DNA of 64,000 bases from Halorhabdus rudnickae (GCF_900880625.1 NZ_CAAHFB010000001.1:2224496-2288495); one strand, 5' to 3'. Positions 51,729 to 60,815 are shown, counted from the first letter of the stretch. The notes: generated by a model not told the origin, from the letters alone. A program made the numbers and translations.

Positions 51729-52357
51729 GCGACTCTGACATGGTCGCCGCGAGTGACCCATTGGCTGACCCGGACGAACTCGACGTGCTGTTCGTGGACA
51801 ACTTCGACTCGTTTACGTACAATCTCGTCGAGTACGTGTCCGAACACGCCAGCACGACCGTCGTGAAAAACACCGCCTCGCTGTCGGCCGTCCGGGAAGC
51901 CGACCCGGACGCGATCGTCATCTCGCCGGGGCCGGGCCACCCGAAGAACGACCGCGACGTCGGCGTCACGACCGATGTGTTGCGGGAACTCAGCCCCGCG
52001 GTACCGACCCTGGGCGTCTGTCTCGGGCTGGAAGCCGCCGTGTACGCCTACGGCGGGACGGTCGGCCACGCCCCGGCGCCGATCCACGGGAAAGCGGCGT
52101 CGATTTCCCACGACGGAGCAGGGGTCTTCGCCGGTTTCGACCAGGGGTTCCAGGGCGGGCGGTATCACTCGCTGGTCGCCAGCGATGTCCCAGATTGTTT
52201 CGACGTGACGGCGACGACCGAAGCCGCGGACGGGACGGAACTAGTCATGGGAATCCGCCACCGCGAGCACCCCATCGAGGCGGTCCAGTTCCACCCCGAA
52301 TCCGTGCTGACGGCTGTCGGCCACGACGTAATCAGGAACTTTCTCACAGCGTTGTGA
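51725..52357 (+). CDS. trpG: Anthranilate synthase component II (glutamine amidotransferase)
   Basis: 210 aa class I amidotransferase: VDNFDSFTYNLVEYV, SPGPGHPKND, the nucleophile Cys in TLGVCLGLEAA, and the His/Glu pair in EAVQFHPESVLT. After the nucleophile the usual GHQ reads GLE, which I recall as normal in haloarchaeal TrpG. Last gene of the operon; trpCBA are not in the window. Confidence 0.94.
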   Translation: MSDSDMVAASDPLADPDELDVLFVDNFDSFTYNLVEYVSEHASTTVVKNTASLSAVREADPDAIVISPGPGHPKNDRDVGVTTDVLRELSPAVPTLGVCLGLEAAVYAYGGTVGHAPAPIHGKAASISHDGAGVFAGFDQGFQGGRYHSLVASDVPDCFDVTATTEAADGTELVMGIRHREHPIEAVQFHPESVLTAVGHDVIRNFLTAL

Positions 52358-52778
52358 GGATCGATCGCGGCCAGACCCTTCGGACGGTCAATCAGACACC
52401 GACCGAGTCGTTCGTGGCCGGGTGTCGTCACGTCCGATCGGACCCATATCGGCCACGCTACCCCCTTTCGTTTCGGCTGGGCGTTCCGGTCCACTCTGGC
52501 GGATAGTTGGGTCGACGTATCACTTTCACTCCGATCTGGGAACCCTTATGTTCCTCCCCGTCGTTGCTCCTCAGCGTACGCGAAGACCCCGACAGATGGG
52601 GCTTTCGCGATGACGTATCTTTCCCGTGACATTCACTGGGAACGCATGCGAACGACCAAACCAAAGGGATATCCCGCAGCCGAGCTAATCGAATTCCGAC
52701 ACAAATGACACGAGCGAACGTACTATCGAGGGGACGGATTGCCGGCCGATCGCCCGCGTCGTCCGGGGGGGCCGAGAA
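52358..52778. other. Leader region of the ribonucleotide reductase gene
   Basis: About 420 bp. It holds a strong stem-loop, CGCGAAGACCCC paired with GGGGCTTTCGCG, at 52579-52609, and a 25-codon open frame overlapping the reductase start (separate entry). No recognisable cobalamin-riboswitch core was found, although the enzyme class depends on adenosylcobalamin. Confidence 0.5.
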
Positions 52779-52782
52779 GTGA
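52705..52782 (+). CDS. Possible leader peptide overlapping the nrdJ start (25 aa)
   Basis: ATG 52705 reads MTRANVLSRGRIAGRSPASS, then GGAEK and TGA at 52780-52782. The stop overlaps the GTG start of nrdJ (52779) as GTGA. The peptide is basic, unlike halophilic proteins, so if translated it would act by coupling and not as a product. Low confidence because short frames are frequent by chance. Confidence 0.3.
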   Translation: MTRANVLSRGRIAGRSPASSGGAEK

Positions 52783-55700
52783 GCGACGCCGAACTGACCG
52801 CGGACGAGGTGACCTTGCCGATCAAGCGCACCGACGGCGATACGCTCGCCGACCGACTAACTGACAATGCTTACCACAACATTCTTCCGGCACGGTACCT
52901 CCGGAAGGACGCCGATGGCGAGCTTGTTGAGGGCCAGGAGGACCTCTTCGAGCGGGTCGCCAAAAATATCGCCCTGGCTGAGGCCGTTTACGAGGCACGC
53001 AACGAGGACATCGAGGTCACCGTTACACCGGGGCAACTCAAACCCGACCACCCTCGGCGTGACGAACTCGCCCAAGAGGTCTTCGGGAAAGGAACGACTG
53101 CCCAGGACGACGCCGAAACGACGCTTTCGATCTACAACGTCAACAAGTTCTCCTACGAGACAGTTGTTCCCGAACTCCCCGCGGATGTCCGCGAGCACGT
53201 CGAGGATACCGCTGCGGAGTTCCAACGCCTAATGGAAGACCTGTCCTTTATGCCGAACTCGCCGACGCTGATGAACGCCGGCGACGAACTCCAACAGTTG
53301 TCTGCCTGTTTCGTCGACAGTCCCGAGGACGATATTGACGACATTCATCAGACAGCAAAAGAAGCCGCACAGGTGTTCCAGTCCGGCGGTGGCATGGGTT
53401 ATGCCTTCTGGCGCCTCCGGCCGTACGGCGATGCCGTCGGCTCGACTGGCGGGATCGCCTCCGGGCCGATCACGTTCATGCGGACGTTCGACCAGATGTG
53501 CGAAACCATCGCCCAGGGTGGCGCCCGGCGGGGTGCCCAGATGGGCGTCATGCGGGTCTCTCATCCGGATGTCATCCAGTTCATCCACGCCAAGAACAAG
53601 GACGTCTCTCTGGCTCACACGCTGCGGCTCAACGATCCCGACGACTTCACACACACGTCCTTTGCCGACGCCCTGGAGGAAGCTCGTGAACTGATCGACG
53701 ACGAGGGCAAGGTCCCCGAACACCTCCGCAACGCCGTCGAGGGCCACCTCTCGAATTTCAACATCTCGGTGGGTATCACCGACGAATTCATGGAGGCGCT
53801 CCAGAACGGTGAGGAGTTCACCTTCACGAACCCACGGACGGGCGAGGCCCACATTGTCACCGAGGAGACCAAAGAACTGTACGATATGTTCGGTCTCGGC
53901 GAGTACGTCGAGGTCGGCGAGGAACTGTCCGTTCCCGCCGAGGAACTCTGGGACGACATCGTCGAGGGTGCCCACGAGAACGGCGAACCCGGCGTGATCT
54001 ATCTGGAGCGCGTCAACAAGGAGCACTCCTTCGACGTCGAGGCCGAGCCGGATCACCAGATTCTCGCGACGAACCCCTGTGTCACAGGCGATACGCTGAT
54101 CAGTACTGAAGACGGTCTCGTCCCGGCTGCAGAACTGTACGACCAGGGCGTCGCACGGGATGTCGTCGTCGACGGGCGTCTGAGTGAAGATCGCGTTAAA
54201 GAAGCCAGCAGCGTGTTCAAGACTGGCGAGAAGGACGTCTACGAACTCACCACGGAGGAAGGATACGAACTCCGTCTGACTGCCGACCACCGGATCATGA
54301 CCGACGACGGCTGGGTCGAGGCCCAGAATCTCGAACCCGGGGACGCCGTTCACATCCAGAACCGAAAGGGCGAGTTCGGTCAGCACGGGTCGGCCGAAGA
54401 GGGACGCGTCCTCGGGTGGCTCGTCGGCGACGGTCATCTCAAACACGGCGAGGAGCGCGCTGTGCTGAATTTCTACGACGAAGACACAGCCGTTTCCGAG
54501 CAGTTTGCCGACGACGTCAACGAAATCGTTCGTGAACCGCTCGGGAACGCCGACTACGAGGTTGGTGTCAGCGATATCAGTCGTGATGACGACTATCGCG
54601 GCGCGCAGGCACTCGAGCAGCGCATCCGATCGGCGCGTCTCTACGAGTACGCCGAGGAGGCTGACCTCGTCGACGAGAAACTGCAGGTGCCCGACGCCGT
54701 CATGCGCGGCAGCGAGGAGATGGCCCGCGGGTTCCTGCGGGCACTGTTCAGTGCTGATGGGGGCGTGCAAGGCAACGTCGAGAAAGGCGTCTCAGTGCGA
54801 CTGGCGAGCGTCGATGCCGACTTCCTCAAGGACGTTCAGCAATTGCTCCTCAACTTCGGTATCGCCAGCAAGGTCTACGAGGACCGGAAGGAGCCTGGAA
54901 CCGTCGAACTGCCCGACGGAACGGGCGACACGGCCGAGTACAAGACCGAAGGATTCCACGAACTCGTCGTCGTCAAGGACAACCTCGTCCGCTTCCGTGA
55001 GGAAGTCGGGTTCCTCCTCGACAGCAAAGACGAGGCCCTCGAGGAGCGTCTCGCGAACTACGATCGTGGCCCGTACAGCGAATCCTTCGAGGCGACGGTC
55101 GAATCAGTAGAGGCCGATGGACCCGAGGCTGTCTACGATCTTACAGAGCCGGATACGCACTCGTTCGTCGCAAACGGGCTCGTCACTCACAACTGCGGCG
55201 AGCAACCCTTGGAGGAGTACGAGGCCTGTAACCTCGGGCACATCAACCTCTCGACGGTGGCCGACACCGATGCGCCGGACTGGCGTGTCTGGGCTGACCG
55301 CCACGCCGACAACTACGACGACTTCGAGGAGGCAATCGATGCCTACCTCGAAGAGGCGATCGACTTCGAGGAACTCGATCACCGCATCGAGATGGGGACG
55401 CGGTTCCTCGAGAACGTCGTCACCATGTCTGACTTCCCGGTCGCAAAGATCGAGGAGAAGGTCCGGAACATGCGCAAAATCGGGCTGGGTATCATGGGCC
55501 TGGCACAGCTGTACATCCAGCTTGGCGTCAAATACGGCAGCGAGGAGGCAGACGAGATCGCTCGTCAGGTGATGCAACACATCAACTTCGAGTCCAAGTG
55601 GACGAGCCACGAACTCGCCGAGGAGCGCGGCTCGTTCGCCGAGTGGGACGACTCGAAGTACGCCGACCCCACCGAGTACGACGAGTGGTTCGAGCACTAC

Positions 55701-57026
55701 GTCGGCGAGGACGCCGACGACTTCGAAGACGGATTCGAGATCCGCAACCACAACACGACCACGATCGCGCCGACCGGCACCACGTCGATGGTCGGCAACA
55801 CGACCGGTGGGTGTGAACCCGTCTACAACGTCGCCTACTACAAGAACGTCTCTGATGACGTCCAGGGCGACGAGATGCTGGTGGAGTTCGACGACTACTT
55901 CCTGCGGGTCTTAGAGGAGAACGACATCGACGTCGGGGCCGTCAAGGAAGAGGCCCAGGAACAGATGGCCACAAACGCCTTCGACGGCGTCGAGGGGCTT
56001 TCGACGGTCCCGGATGCCATCGGTGAACTGTTCGTCACGACCGGCGATCTCTCGCCCAAGCAGCATGCATCGATCCAGTGTGCGCTGCAGGACGGCGTGG
56101 ACTCGGCCATCTCCAAGACCGTCAACGCGCCCAACGATTCGACGCTCGGGGACGCCAAGGAAGTCTTCGAGTACATCTACGAGCACGGTGGCAAGGGCGT
56201 CACCTATTACCGCGACGGCACCCGCAGCAAGCAGGTGTTGACCACGCGCGCTGAGAACACGGACTTCGCCGACATGGACGAAGACGAGGCCGCCGAGGCG
56301 ATCGTCCAGCGGATCGACGAGGTCTTCGGCGGGCTGGAGGCGTTCCTCGACAACGAGGACGTCCGAGAGCGACTCACGGCGGACATCGAGGAGCTGCTGG
56401 ACGGCGACACTGCCCGCCAATACGCCGAGAAGAAGCCCCGCCCCGATCAACTCCACGGCGTCACCCAGCGCATCGAGACGGGCTACGGCAAGCTCTACGT
56501 GACGATCAACGAGGACCCCAAGACTGGCGAACCCTTCGAACTGTTCGCCAATACGGGACATTCGGGCGGGTTCACCAACTCTTTCACCGACGCGCTGGCG
56601 AAGACGATTTCGGTGGCGCTCCGATCGGGTGTCGACCCCTACGAGATCGTCGACAAACTCCAGGGCATCCGGTCGCCGAAGGTCGCCTGGGACAAGGGCG
56701 AGCAGATCAACTCCATCCCCGACGCCTTCGGGACGGCCCTGCGCCGGTACCTCGACGACGAGATCGACCGGACCTATCCCCAGCAGCGGACTTTAGAGGA
56801 GACGGCCGACGAGGATCTCCCCACCGAGGAGCAGGCCGCCCAGTCAGGCTCGGTGGACCGATCGACCGACGGCGGTTCGGCGGCGGCAGAGTCGACAACG
56901 CTTGAGGACCAGCAGGCCATCATCGCCAACGGTGAGAGTCCCGAGTGTCCCGAGTGTGGTTCGATGTCACTGTACTACTCCGAAGGCTGCAAGACCTGCG
57001 AGTCCTGTGGCTGGTCGGAGTGCTGA
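52779..57026 (+). CDS. nrdJ: Adenosylcobalamin-dependent (class II) ribonucleotide reductase with intein
   Basis: 1415-aa precursor: the enzyme (about 1043 aa after splicing) makes deoxynucleotides. Extein landmarks: SACFVDSPEDD, GGGMGYAFWRLRPYG, TGGIASGPITFMRTFDQMCE, RRGAQMGVMRVSHPDVIQFI, PTGTTSMVGNTTGGCEPVY, and a C-terminal zinc ribbon CPECGS ... CKTCESCGW. The active-site motif is NPCGEQPLEEYEACNLG, interrupted after NP by the intein (residues 434-805); the NPCGE Cys is the thiyl-radical residue. Start GTG 52779. A TSCPB-like domain (RIETGYGKLYVTINEDPKTG) precedes the linker near residue 1230. Confidence 0.93.
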   Translation: MSDAELTADEVTLPIKRTDGDTLADRLTDNAYHNILPARYLRKDADGELVEGQEDLFERVAKNIALAEAVYEARNEDIEVTVTPGQLKPDHPRRDELAQEVFGKGTTAQDDAETTLSIYNVNKFSYETVVPELPADVREHVEDTAAEFQRLMEDLSFMPNSPTLMNAGDELQQLSACFVDSPEDDIDDIHQTAKEAAQVFQSGGGMGYAFWRLRPYGDAVGSTGGIASGPITFMRTFDQMCETIAQGGARRGAQMGVMRVSHPDVIQFIHAKNKDVSLAHTLRLNDPDDFTHTSFADALEEARELIDDEGKVPEHLRNAVEGHLSNFNISVGITDEFMEALQNGEEFTFTNPRTGEAHIVTEETKELYDMFGLGEYVEVGEELSVPAEELWDDIVEGAHENGEPGVIYLERVNKEHSFDVEAEPDHQILATNPCVTGDTLISTEDGLVPAAELYDQGVARDVVVDGRLSEDRVKEASSVFKTGEKDVYELTTEEGYELRLTADHRIMTDDGWVEAQNLEPGDAVHIQNRKGEFGQHGSAEEGRVLGWLVGDGHLKHGEERAVLNFYDEDTAVSEQFADDVNEIVREPLGNADYEVGVSDISRDDDYRGAQALEQRIRSARLYEYAEEADLVDEKLQVPDAVMRGSEEMARGFLRALFSADGGVQGNVEKGVSVRLASVDADFLKDVQQLLLNFGIASKVYEDRKEPGTVELPDGTGDTAEYKTEGFHELVVVKDNLVRFREEVGFLLDSKDEALEERLANYDRGPYSESFEATVESVEADGPEAVYDLTEPDTHSFVANGLVTHNCGEQPLEEYEACNLGHINLSTVADTDAPDWRVWADRHADNYDDFEEAIDAYLEEAIDFEELDHRIEMGTRFLENVVTMSDFPVAKIEEKVRNMRKIGLGIMGLAQLYIQLGVKYGSEEADEIARQVMQHINFESKWTSHELAEERGSFAEWDDSKYADPTEYDEWFEHYVGEDADDFEDGFEIRNHNTTTIAPTGTTSMVGNTTGGCEPVYNVAYYKNVSDDVQGDEMLVEFDDYFLRVLEENDIDVGAVKEEAQEQMATNAFDGVEGLSTVPDAIGELFVTTGDLSPKQHASIQCALQDGVDSAISKTVNAPNDSTLGDAKEVFEYIYEHGGKGVTYYRDGTRSKQVLTTRAENTDFADMDEDEAAEAIVQRIDEVFGGLEAFLDNEDVRERLTADIEELLDGDTARQYAEKKPRPDQLHGVTQRIETGYGKLYVTINEDPKTGEPFELFANTGHSGGFTNSFTDALAKTISVALRSGVDPYEIVDKLQGIRSPKVAWDKGEQINSIPDAFGTALRRYLDDEIDRTYPQQRTLEETADEDLPTEEQAAQSGSVDRSTDGGSAAAESTTLEDQQAIIANGESPECPECGSMSLYYSEGCKTCESCGWSEC
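54078..55193 (+). other. Intein with LAGLIDADG homing endonuclease within nrdJ
   Basis: 372 aa, precursor residues 434-805. Starts with Cys (CVTGDTLISTEDGLVPAAEL), block B TADHRIMTDDGWVEAQNLEP, and ends with VANGLVTHN followed by Cys as +1 extein residue. Two dodecapeptides of a LAGLIDADG endonuclease lie in the middle: VLGWLVGDGHL and FLRALFSADGG, so homing may still work (both have the acidic D). The insertion point lies between NP and CGE of the catalytic motif. Confidence 0.92.
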
Positions 57027-57122
57027 CCGCCTGCTGAACTCACCCGTTACTTCGCTTCCGGTTCGTTGCTTCGCTTTTCCGCCTCCCGAACTGTCAAGCG
57101 TCCACTCGCCAATCGAACTCGT

Positions 57123-57242
57123 ATGGACGACCACGGCGGCCGCCCCTGTCCACGCTGTGGCCGCCCGCTGTTCGAGCGCCACTGCAAGTACGTCTGTCCG
57201 GTTCACGGCGTGGTCTATGACTGTGCGGACACGTTCTATTGA
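57123..57242 (+). CDS. Small zinc-ribbon protein (39 aa)
   Basis: MDDHGGRPCPRCGRPLFERH, then CKYVCPVHGVVYDCADTFY. Two metal half-sites: CPRC and CKYVC/CP-H plus C. It resembles the tiny haloarchaeal zinc-finger proteins of the HVO_2523 type (from memory), some of which affect growth or motility in Haloferax. Transcribed after nrdJ with a 96-bp gap, converging with the DedA-like gene. Confidence 0.75.
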   Translation: MDDHGGRPCPRCGRPLFERHCKYVCPVHGVVYDCADTFY

Positions 57243-57276
57243 GGTGAGTCGGTCGCGGCGGCGACTGTCTGCCCCG

Positions 57277-57954
57277 TCAGGAACTCAGCGAGTCTAGACT
57301 CGGGAGTCGATCCTGTTGCTGGAGGTGGCGGATCGCCGGGCCGGCCAGCACGAGGACGCCCAGCGCGGCCGTTCCGGCGAGCAGCGGGAGACCCGTTGAG
57401 GCGCCCTCTAGACTCAGCGTTCGCATCGACGATCCGGTCACTACCCCCGCGACGACCCACGGAATCTCCCCGAAGAAGGTCCCGAGGACGAAACCCCGCA
57501 TCGAAATCGTTGAGATGCCAGCGCCGTAGGAGATCACGTCCGCGGGCAGCGGGAGCAATCGAGCCGCGACGACCCCACGGAGTTCGCCGATCGCCGCGAC
57601 GACGTCCTGACTGCGGCGGTGGAGACGACCGAATACGCCCGTTTCCCGCGGTGCGCGTCTGGCGAGCAGGTACGGCGGGATACAGGTACAGACCGCTCCG
57701 AGAAGCGCGACAGGGACGCCAAGCGTGACGCCGAGTCCGTACCCCGCGAGGATCGAAAGCAGGGAAATCGGCCACAGTAACAGCGGCCGGACGGCATACA
57801 GGCCGGCCAAGACGCCGACGAGCGCGAGGGGCGATCCGGCGACCGTCTCGGCCGCCCCGAGAACTGTGGCGGGCGAACTCGCGAGCGTCGCGACGGCTGT
57901 GAAGCCGAGGATACAGGCGATCGCCACGACCTGCCGACGGACCGCAGAGTGCAT
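57277..57954 (-). CDS. TVP38/TMEM64 (DedA-like VTT domain) membrane protein
   Basis: 225 aa from ATG 57954. Five or so membrane spans; the VTT core includes ILAGYGLGVTLGVPVALLGA and RLLPLPADVISYGAGISTIS, then FVLGTFFGEIPWVVAGVVTG. Members are thought to move lipids or ions across membranes. The frame extends upstream to 58044 across a repeat; the family-like part begins at 57954. Confidence 0.8.
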   Translation of the reverse strand: MHSAVRRQVVAIACILGFTAVATLASSPATVLGAAETVAGSPLALVGVLAGLYAVRPLLLWPISLLSILAGYGLGVTLGVPVALLGAVCTCIPPYLLARRAPRETGVFGRLHRRSQDVVAAIGELRGVVAARLLPLPADVISYGAGISTISMRGFVLGTFFGEIPWVVAGVVTGSSMRTLSLEGASTGLPLLAGTAALGVLVLAGPAIRHLQQQDRLPSLDSLSS

Positions 57955-58048
57955 CACCAGACTGTGGGGGCGAACCTGGCAAACTTCTTGTGGTCCCATC
58001 GTTTCCCGGTCGGGTTCGTGCATGGCGCGAACCGCTCCCGGCAAACAG

Positions 58049-58110
58049 GTGGTCCACGCGAACGCAGTGAGTGTGGGCTCGGGACCGCTTGCGCTCCCGG
58101 TGGTGAAAAA
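58049..58110. repeat. Dispersed 62-bp palindromic repeat, copy 2
   Basis: Matches 18195-18256 at 55 of 62 positions, same orientation and no gaps, in the gap between the divergent genes at 57954 and 58233. The inner stem here is GGGACCGC/GCGCTCCC, with one mismatch. Confidence 0.65.
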
Positions 58111-58232
58111 GGCCGCTTCCGCCGTTTTCGACGGCTCCGGCGGAGTAACGTCTCGCTTCGCTCGCCGTCAGTCCAGCCCGCCTTCCACTACGAAGGCCAA
58201 CGATTCTTGGCGTCGAAGCACCAACCGCACCT

Positions 58233-58598
58233 GTGGACGAGACCAGCGACCCGGTGGAACTTGGCGTGACACTGCTTGCGAACTTCGAGGACGCCGAGCT
58301 ATCGATGGCCGAGGCGGTCGACCGGATCGAGACGATTACGACCGATCCACATCTGACGCACGAGATCCTGGAGACTGCCGAGCGTCGCGGCATCATCGAA
58401 CGCGAGTCGGGACTCGTCCGACCGACGACTGGGCAATACGTCTCATTCGAAAGCCAGGTCGTCACACGCGAGGGTGATTTCTCCTGTCAGCGTTGTGGCG
58501 CAGGACTCTCGACGGGACACTTCATTCGCTTCGAGGACGACCACGAATTAGGGCCGTTTGGGTCTTCGTGTATTCGGAAAGTGACGGGCCGAGAGTGA
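58233..58598 (+). CDS. Conserved haloarchaeal protein with zinc-binding C-terminus (DUF5830-like)
   Basis: 121 aa from GTG 58233. A helical winged-helix-like N-terminal part (TLLANFEDAELSMAEAVDRI, ILETAERRGIIERESGLVRP) and a C-terminal domain with FSCQRCGAGL and LGPFGSSCIRKVTGRE, three cysteines that may bind metal. The family name is from memory. Perhaps a DNA-binding regulator. Confidence 0.75.
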   Translation: MDETSDPVELGVTLLANFEDAELSMAEAVDRIETITTDPHLTHEILETAERRGIIERESGLVRPTTGQYVSFESQVVTREGDFSCQRCGAGLSTGHFIRFEDDHELGPFGSSCIRKVTGRE

Positions 58599-58638
58599 AG
58601 AGTCCGGCAAGACGGGCGCTCGCTGAGCGTCTCCTCGA

Positions 58639-59760
58639 TCACTGCTCGCGGAGTTCCTCGACGAGCTGTTTGATCGCGTTGTGTTGTTTCTTCAGGAGCT
58701 GGTTCTGGCGTTTGACTGCGGTCGAGAGTTCTCCGACCTGTTCGCGCAGCGCGCGGAGGTCTTCCCCGGCGGCGACATCCGCGTCTTCGAGGACTGTTTC
58801 CAGCGCTTCGGTTTCGGGCATCGGGTTCGACGGGGTCGAAATGTCTCGTGTCTGTTGGGCGTCCCCGTTCGTCTCATCGTCGGTACCGGTCGTCGAAACA
58901 GCGGTTTTTTCGGGTACGTCAGTTGCTGTCGCGGTCGTCTCCGTTGTCCCGGTCGCGTTCGTCTCCGTTGTCTCGCCGGTCTCCACCGTAGCGCCGATGT
59001 CCGTGTCGATGAGTCCGTCGTCCTCGTCCTCGTCCTCGGTTACCAGCGGCTCGATACCCGAGCCGAGAGTAAGGTCGTTTTGATCGTTCCCGGTCGATTC
59101 TTCGATCTCCGCCGCTTCCTCATCGACGCCGACGACGCGTCGCAACTCCTCGAAGGAAGCCACGTCGTAGAACCCGAAGACGGCCGTCTTGACGGTCTCT
59201 TCGACGAGGCGAGCGTCGTCCCGGGGGATCTTGATTCGCTGGGGGCGGCCATCGATCGAGACGACCAGTTCCGTGGCGACGCTGCCCTCTTCGAAGGCGA
59301 TGTCAGTCACGTTCTGGTAGGGATAACTCTCGTAGTCGTCGGCCCAGACTGTCCCGCCGATGTGTCTGACGAGGCGCTTCTCGGCGACGATCAGCGTCAT
59401 CTCGCTGAACCGGAAGGCCCCGACGATCGACTCGTCGCCGTCGATGACTTCGTCGGCTCCGAGGATCCCCTCGAGGAGCAGCGTGAGGACGTCACGCGTG
59501 TAGTCGGTCGGGACCGAAAACGAGCGTGTTTCGTCGAAGTAGTCGACGTGGAACTTCGACTTGCGGCGTCCTTCGGATAGTTTGAGACGATCAGCCTCGT
59601 GCGGATAGGAATCGACACTCTCGTCGCTGATCAGTCCCTCTGAGCGATAGATGATAGTTCGCGTGGGCGTCAGACAGACCACGTCTTCGTCCCCGATCGA
59701 CACGCCGGCGAGGATATCCTCGTCCCCGAGTTCCTGCCGGACGAGGCCTGGTATGTCCAT
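58639..59760 (-). CDS. Conserved haloarchaeal protein with PH-like domain, acidic linker and coiled coil
   Basis: 373 aa from ATG 59760 (MDIPGLVRQELGDEDILAGV). Residues 1-190 repeat a PH-like pattern twice (VSIGDEDVVCLTPTRTIIYR; FRFSEMTLIVAEKRLVRHIG). A Thr/Glu/Asp-rich disordered linker (about 215-310) and a C-terminal coiled coil follow (LRALREQVGELSTAVKRQNQ, LLKKQHNAIKQLVEELREQ). Cytoplasmic, probably oligomeric. A start two codons earlier is also possible. Function unknown. Confidence 0.75.
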   Translation of the reverse strand: MDIPGLVRQELGDEDILAGVSIGDEDVVCLTPTRTIIYRSEGLISDESVDSYPHEADRLKLSEGRRKSKFHVDYFDETRSFSVPTDYTRDVLTLLLEGILGADEVIDGDESIVGAFRFSEMTLIVAEKRLVRHIGGTVWADDYESYPYQNVTDIAFEEGSVATELVVSIDGRPQRIKIPRDDARLVEETVKTAVFGFYDVASFEELRRVVGVDEEAAEIEESTGNDQNDLTLGSGIEPLVTEDEDEDDGLIDTDIGATVETGETTETNATGTTETTATATDVPEKTAVSTTGTDDETNGDAQQTRDISTPSNPMPETEALETVLEDADVAAGEDLRALREQVGELSTAVKRQNQLLKKQHNAIKQLVEELREQ

Positions 59761-59919
59761 GCTCAAGCTGTACTGGTCCGAGGCTATAAATCCGCGGGCT
59801 TCCCGTCACAGGACCGATTATATTCCGATTGGTGCGACCCAACCGACCTACGAGCCGTTGCCCTCGGGTGGACTGGAGATGAGAAGGTTAAAGACGACCC
59901 TCACGCAACAAATGGGTGC

Positions 59920-60054
59920 GCCCGGGTGGCTTAGCTGGACATAGCGCCGCACTCATAGGGTCTTCCCACGTGTGCGCCATCGCATACCCGTCGGGGTTCG
60001 TGACCCCGGACCTGGGTCATGCGGAGATCGAGGGTTCGGAGCCCTCCCCGGGCA
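59920..60054 (+). tRNA. Elongator tRNA-Met (CAT) with intron
   Basis: Acceptor GCCCGGG with CCCGGGC plus A, anticodon stem CCGCA/TGCGG, anticodon CAT at 59954-59956, T arm GAGGG-TTCGGAG-CCCTC. The gene is interrupted after position 37 by a 61-nt intron (59958-60018) whose ends AGGGTC and GACCTGGGTC form a bulge-helix-bulge with the exons. Mature length 74 nt. The intron in elongator tRNA-Met is a known haloarchaeal trait. Confidence 0.92.
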
Positions 60055-60815
60055 TACTTCACTCGTGGCTCGCGTCGGCGAGTCACTGCTCTAAGGATGC
60101 GCTGCGGAGGGCGGAGTACCCGTGAGGATCTGCACGAGCGCTAGCGAGTGCAGATGAGGTCAGACGCCGTCTGGCCGTCGTTCGGAACCCTCTCCGGAGA
60201 ATCATATATGAATCTATATACATGCGTAGAATCGACAGCAAGCGGTGTGTCTGTTCCTGTCGGATACGCGGGGGTGCGTCGGCGTGAGCCAGGCCGTCGC
60301 TCTGGACGTCCCGACGCGGTCGAAGTTCGGCCTTGACGCGACCGTGGAGGCGCGGGCTACGTTGAATGTGGGGCTCTGTTTAGGAGAGTTTCAAACCATC
60401 GCCCACGCGCAGTGCTCCGCGGCCGTAGCACGTGTGAAAGCGTGTTGACACGGATCCAGGGGGGTGGTCGAGCAACACGCCAGGGGGCACCGTCTCCCGT
60501 GCCTCCGAACCCGTCCCGCGAGGGACGGGAAAGGTTCCTCCTTGCGGAAGACCGCAGTCATCGACATACCCGTTGTCCGGGCAGCGGTCGGTGGGCGCGG
60601 TCGCAATGTTAGGGACCGGAAGACACCCGGTCCAAGTTAGGCTGGGGGCTGAACGTTTGTTAAACCACCGGGCGATTTGCAGAATCACTACACAGCGTCG
60701 CATTTTCAGTGTTTGAGAATGGTATCAGACGGGCTTTTAACGAGCGTGAAAACGCCGTTCGACGGCGAACGATTCAATTGGATTTTTATACTATCCTATT
60801 GAACGCTCGGTTGCA
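60055..60815. ncRNA. Gene-free, hairpin-rich stretch; possible structured RNA at 60250-60660
   Basis: No frame on either strand is convincing. Stable hairpins are frequent: CCCGTCCC-GCGA-GGGACGGG (60511-60530, a GNRA tetraloop), TGCGG-AAGA-CCGCA (60543-60556), GGACCGG-AAGACA-CCCGGTCC (near 60614), GCGTGTTG ... CAACACGC enclosing about 25 nt (60440-60481), and GGTCAGACGCCGTCTGGCC near 60157. I could not match RNase P RNA (no GAGGAAAGUC) or SRP RNA. The pilA promoter lies at its right end. The RNA interpretation is a guess; a decayed mobile element is an alternative. Confidence 0.3.
60783..60791 (+). promoter_or_regulatory. TATA box of the pilin gene
   Basis: TTTTTATAC is centred about 29 bp before the ATG at 60816, so the transcript is probably leaderless. 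Confidence 0.6.

Noticed and set aside
52358..52778. Cobalamin riboswitch upstream of the B12-dependent reductase
   Set aside because: The B12 box and associated core were not recognised; only a simple hairpin is visible.
54100..55190. Separate homing endonuclease gene inside nrdJ
   Set aside because: The frame is continuous with the reductase on both sides, with splice-junction residues (C1, THN, +1 C), so it is an intein and not a free gene.
60250..60660. RNase P RNA or SRP RNA
   Set aside because: The universally conserved GAGGAAAGUC/ACAGAA elements of RNase P and the conserved archaeal SRP loops were not found on either strand.
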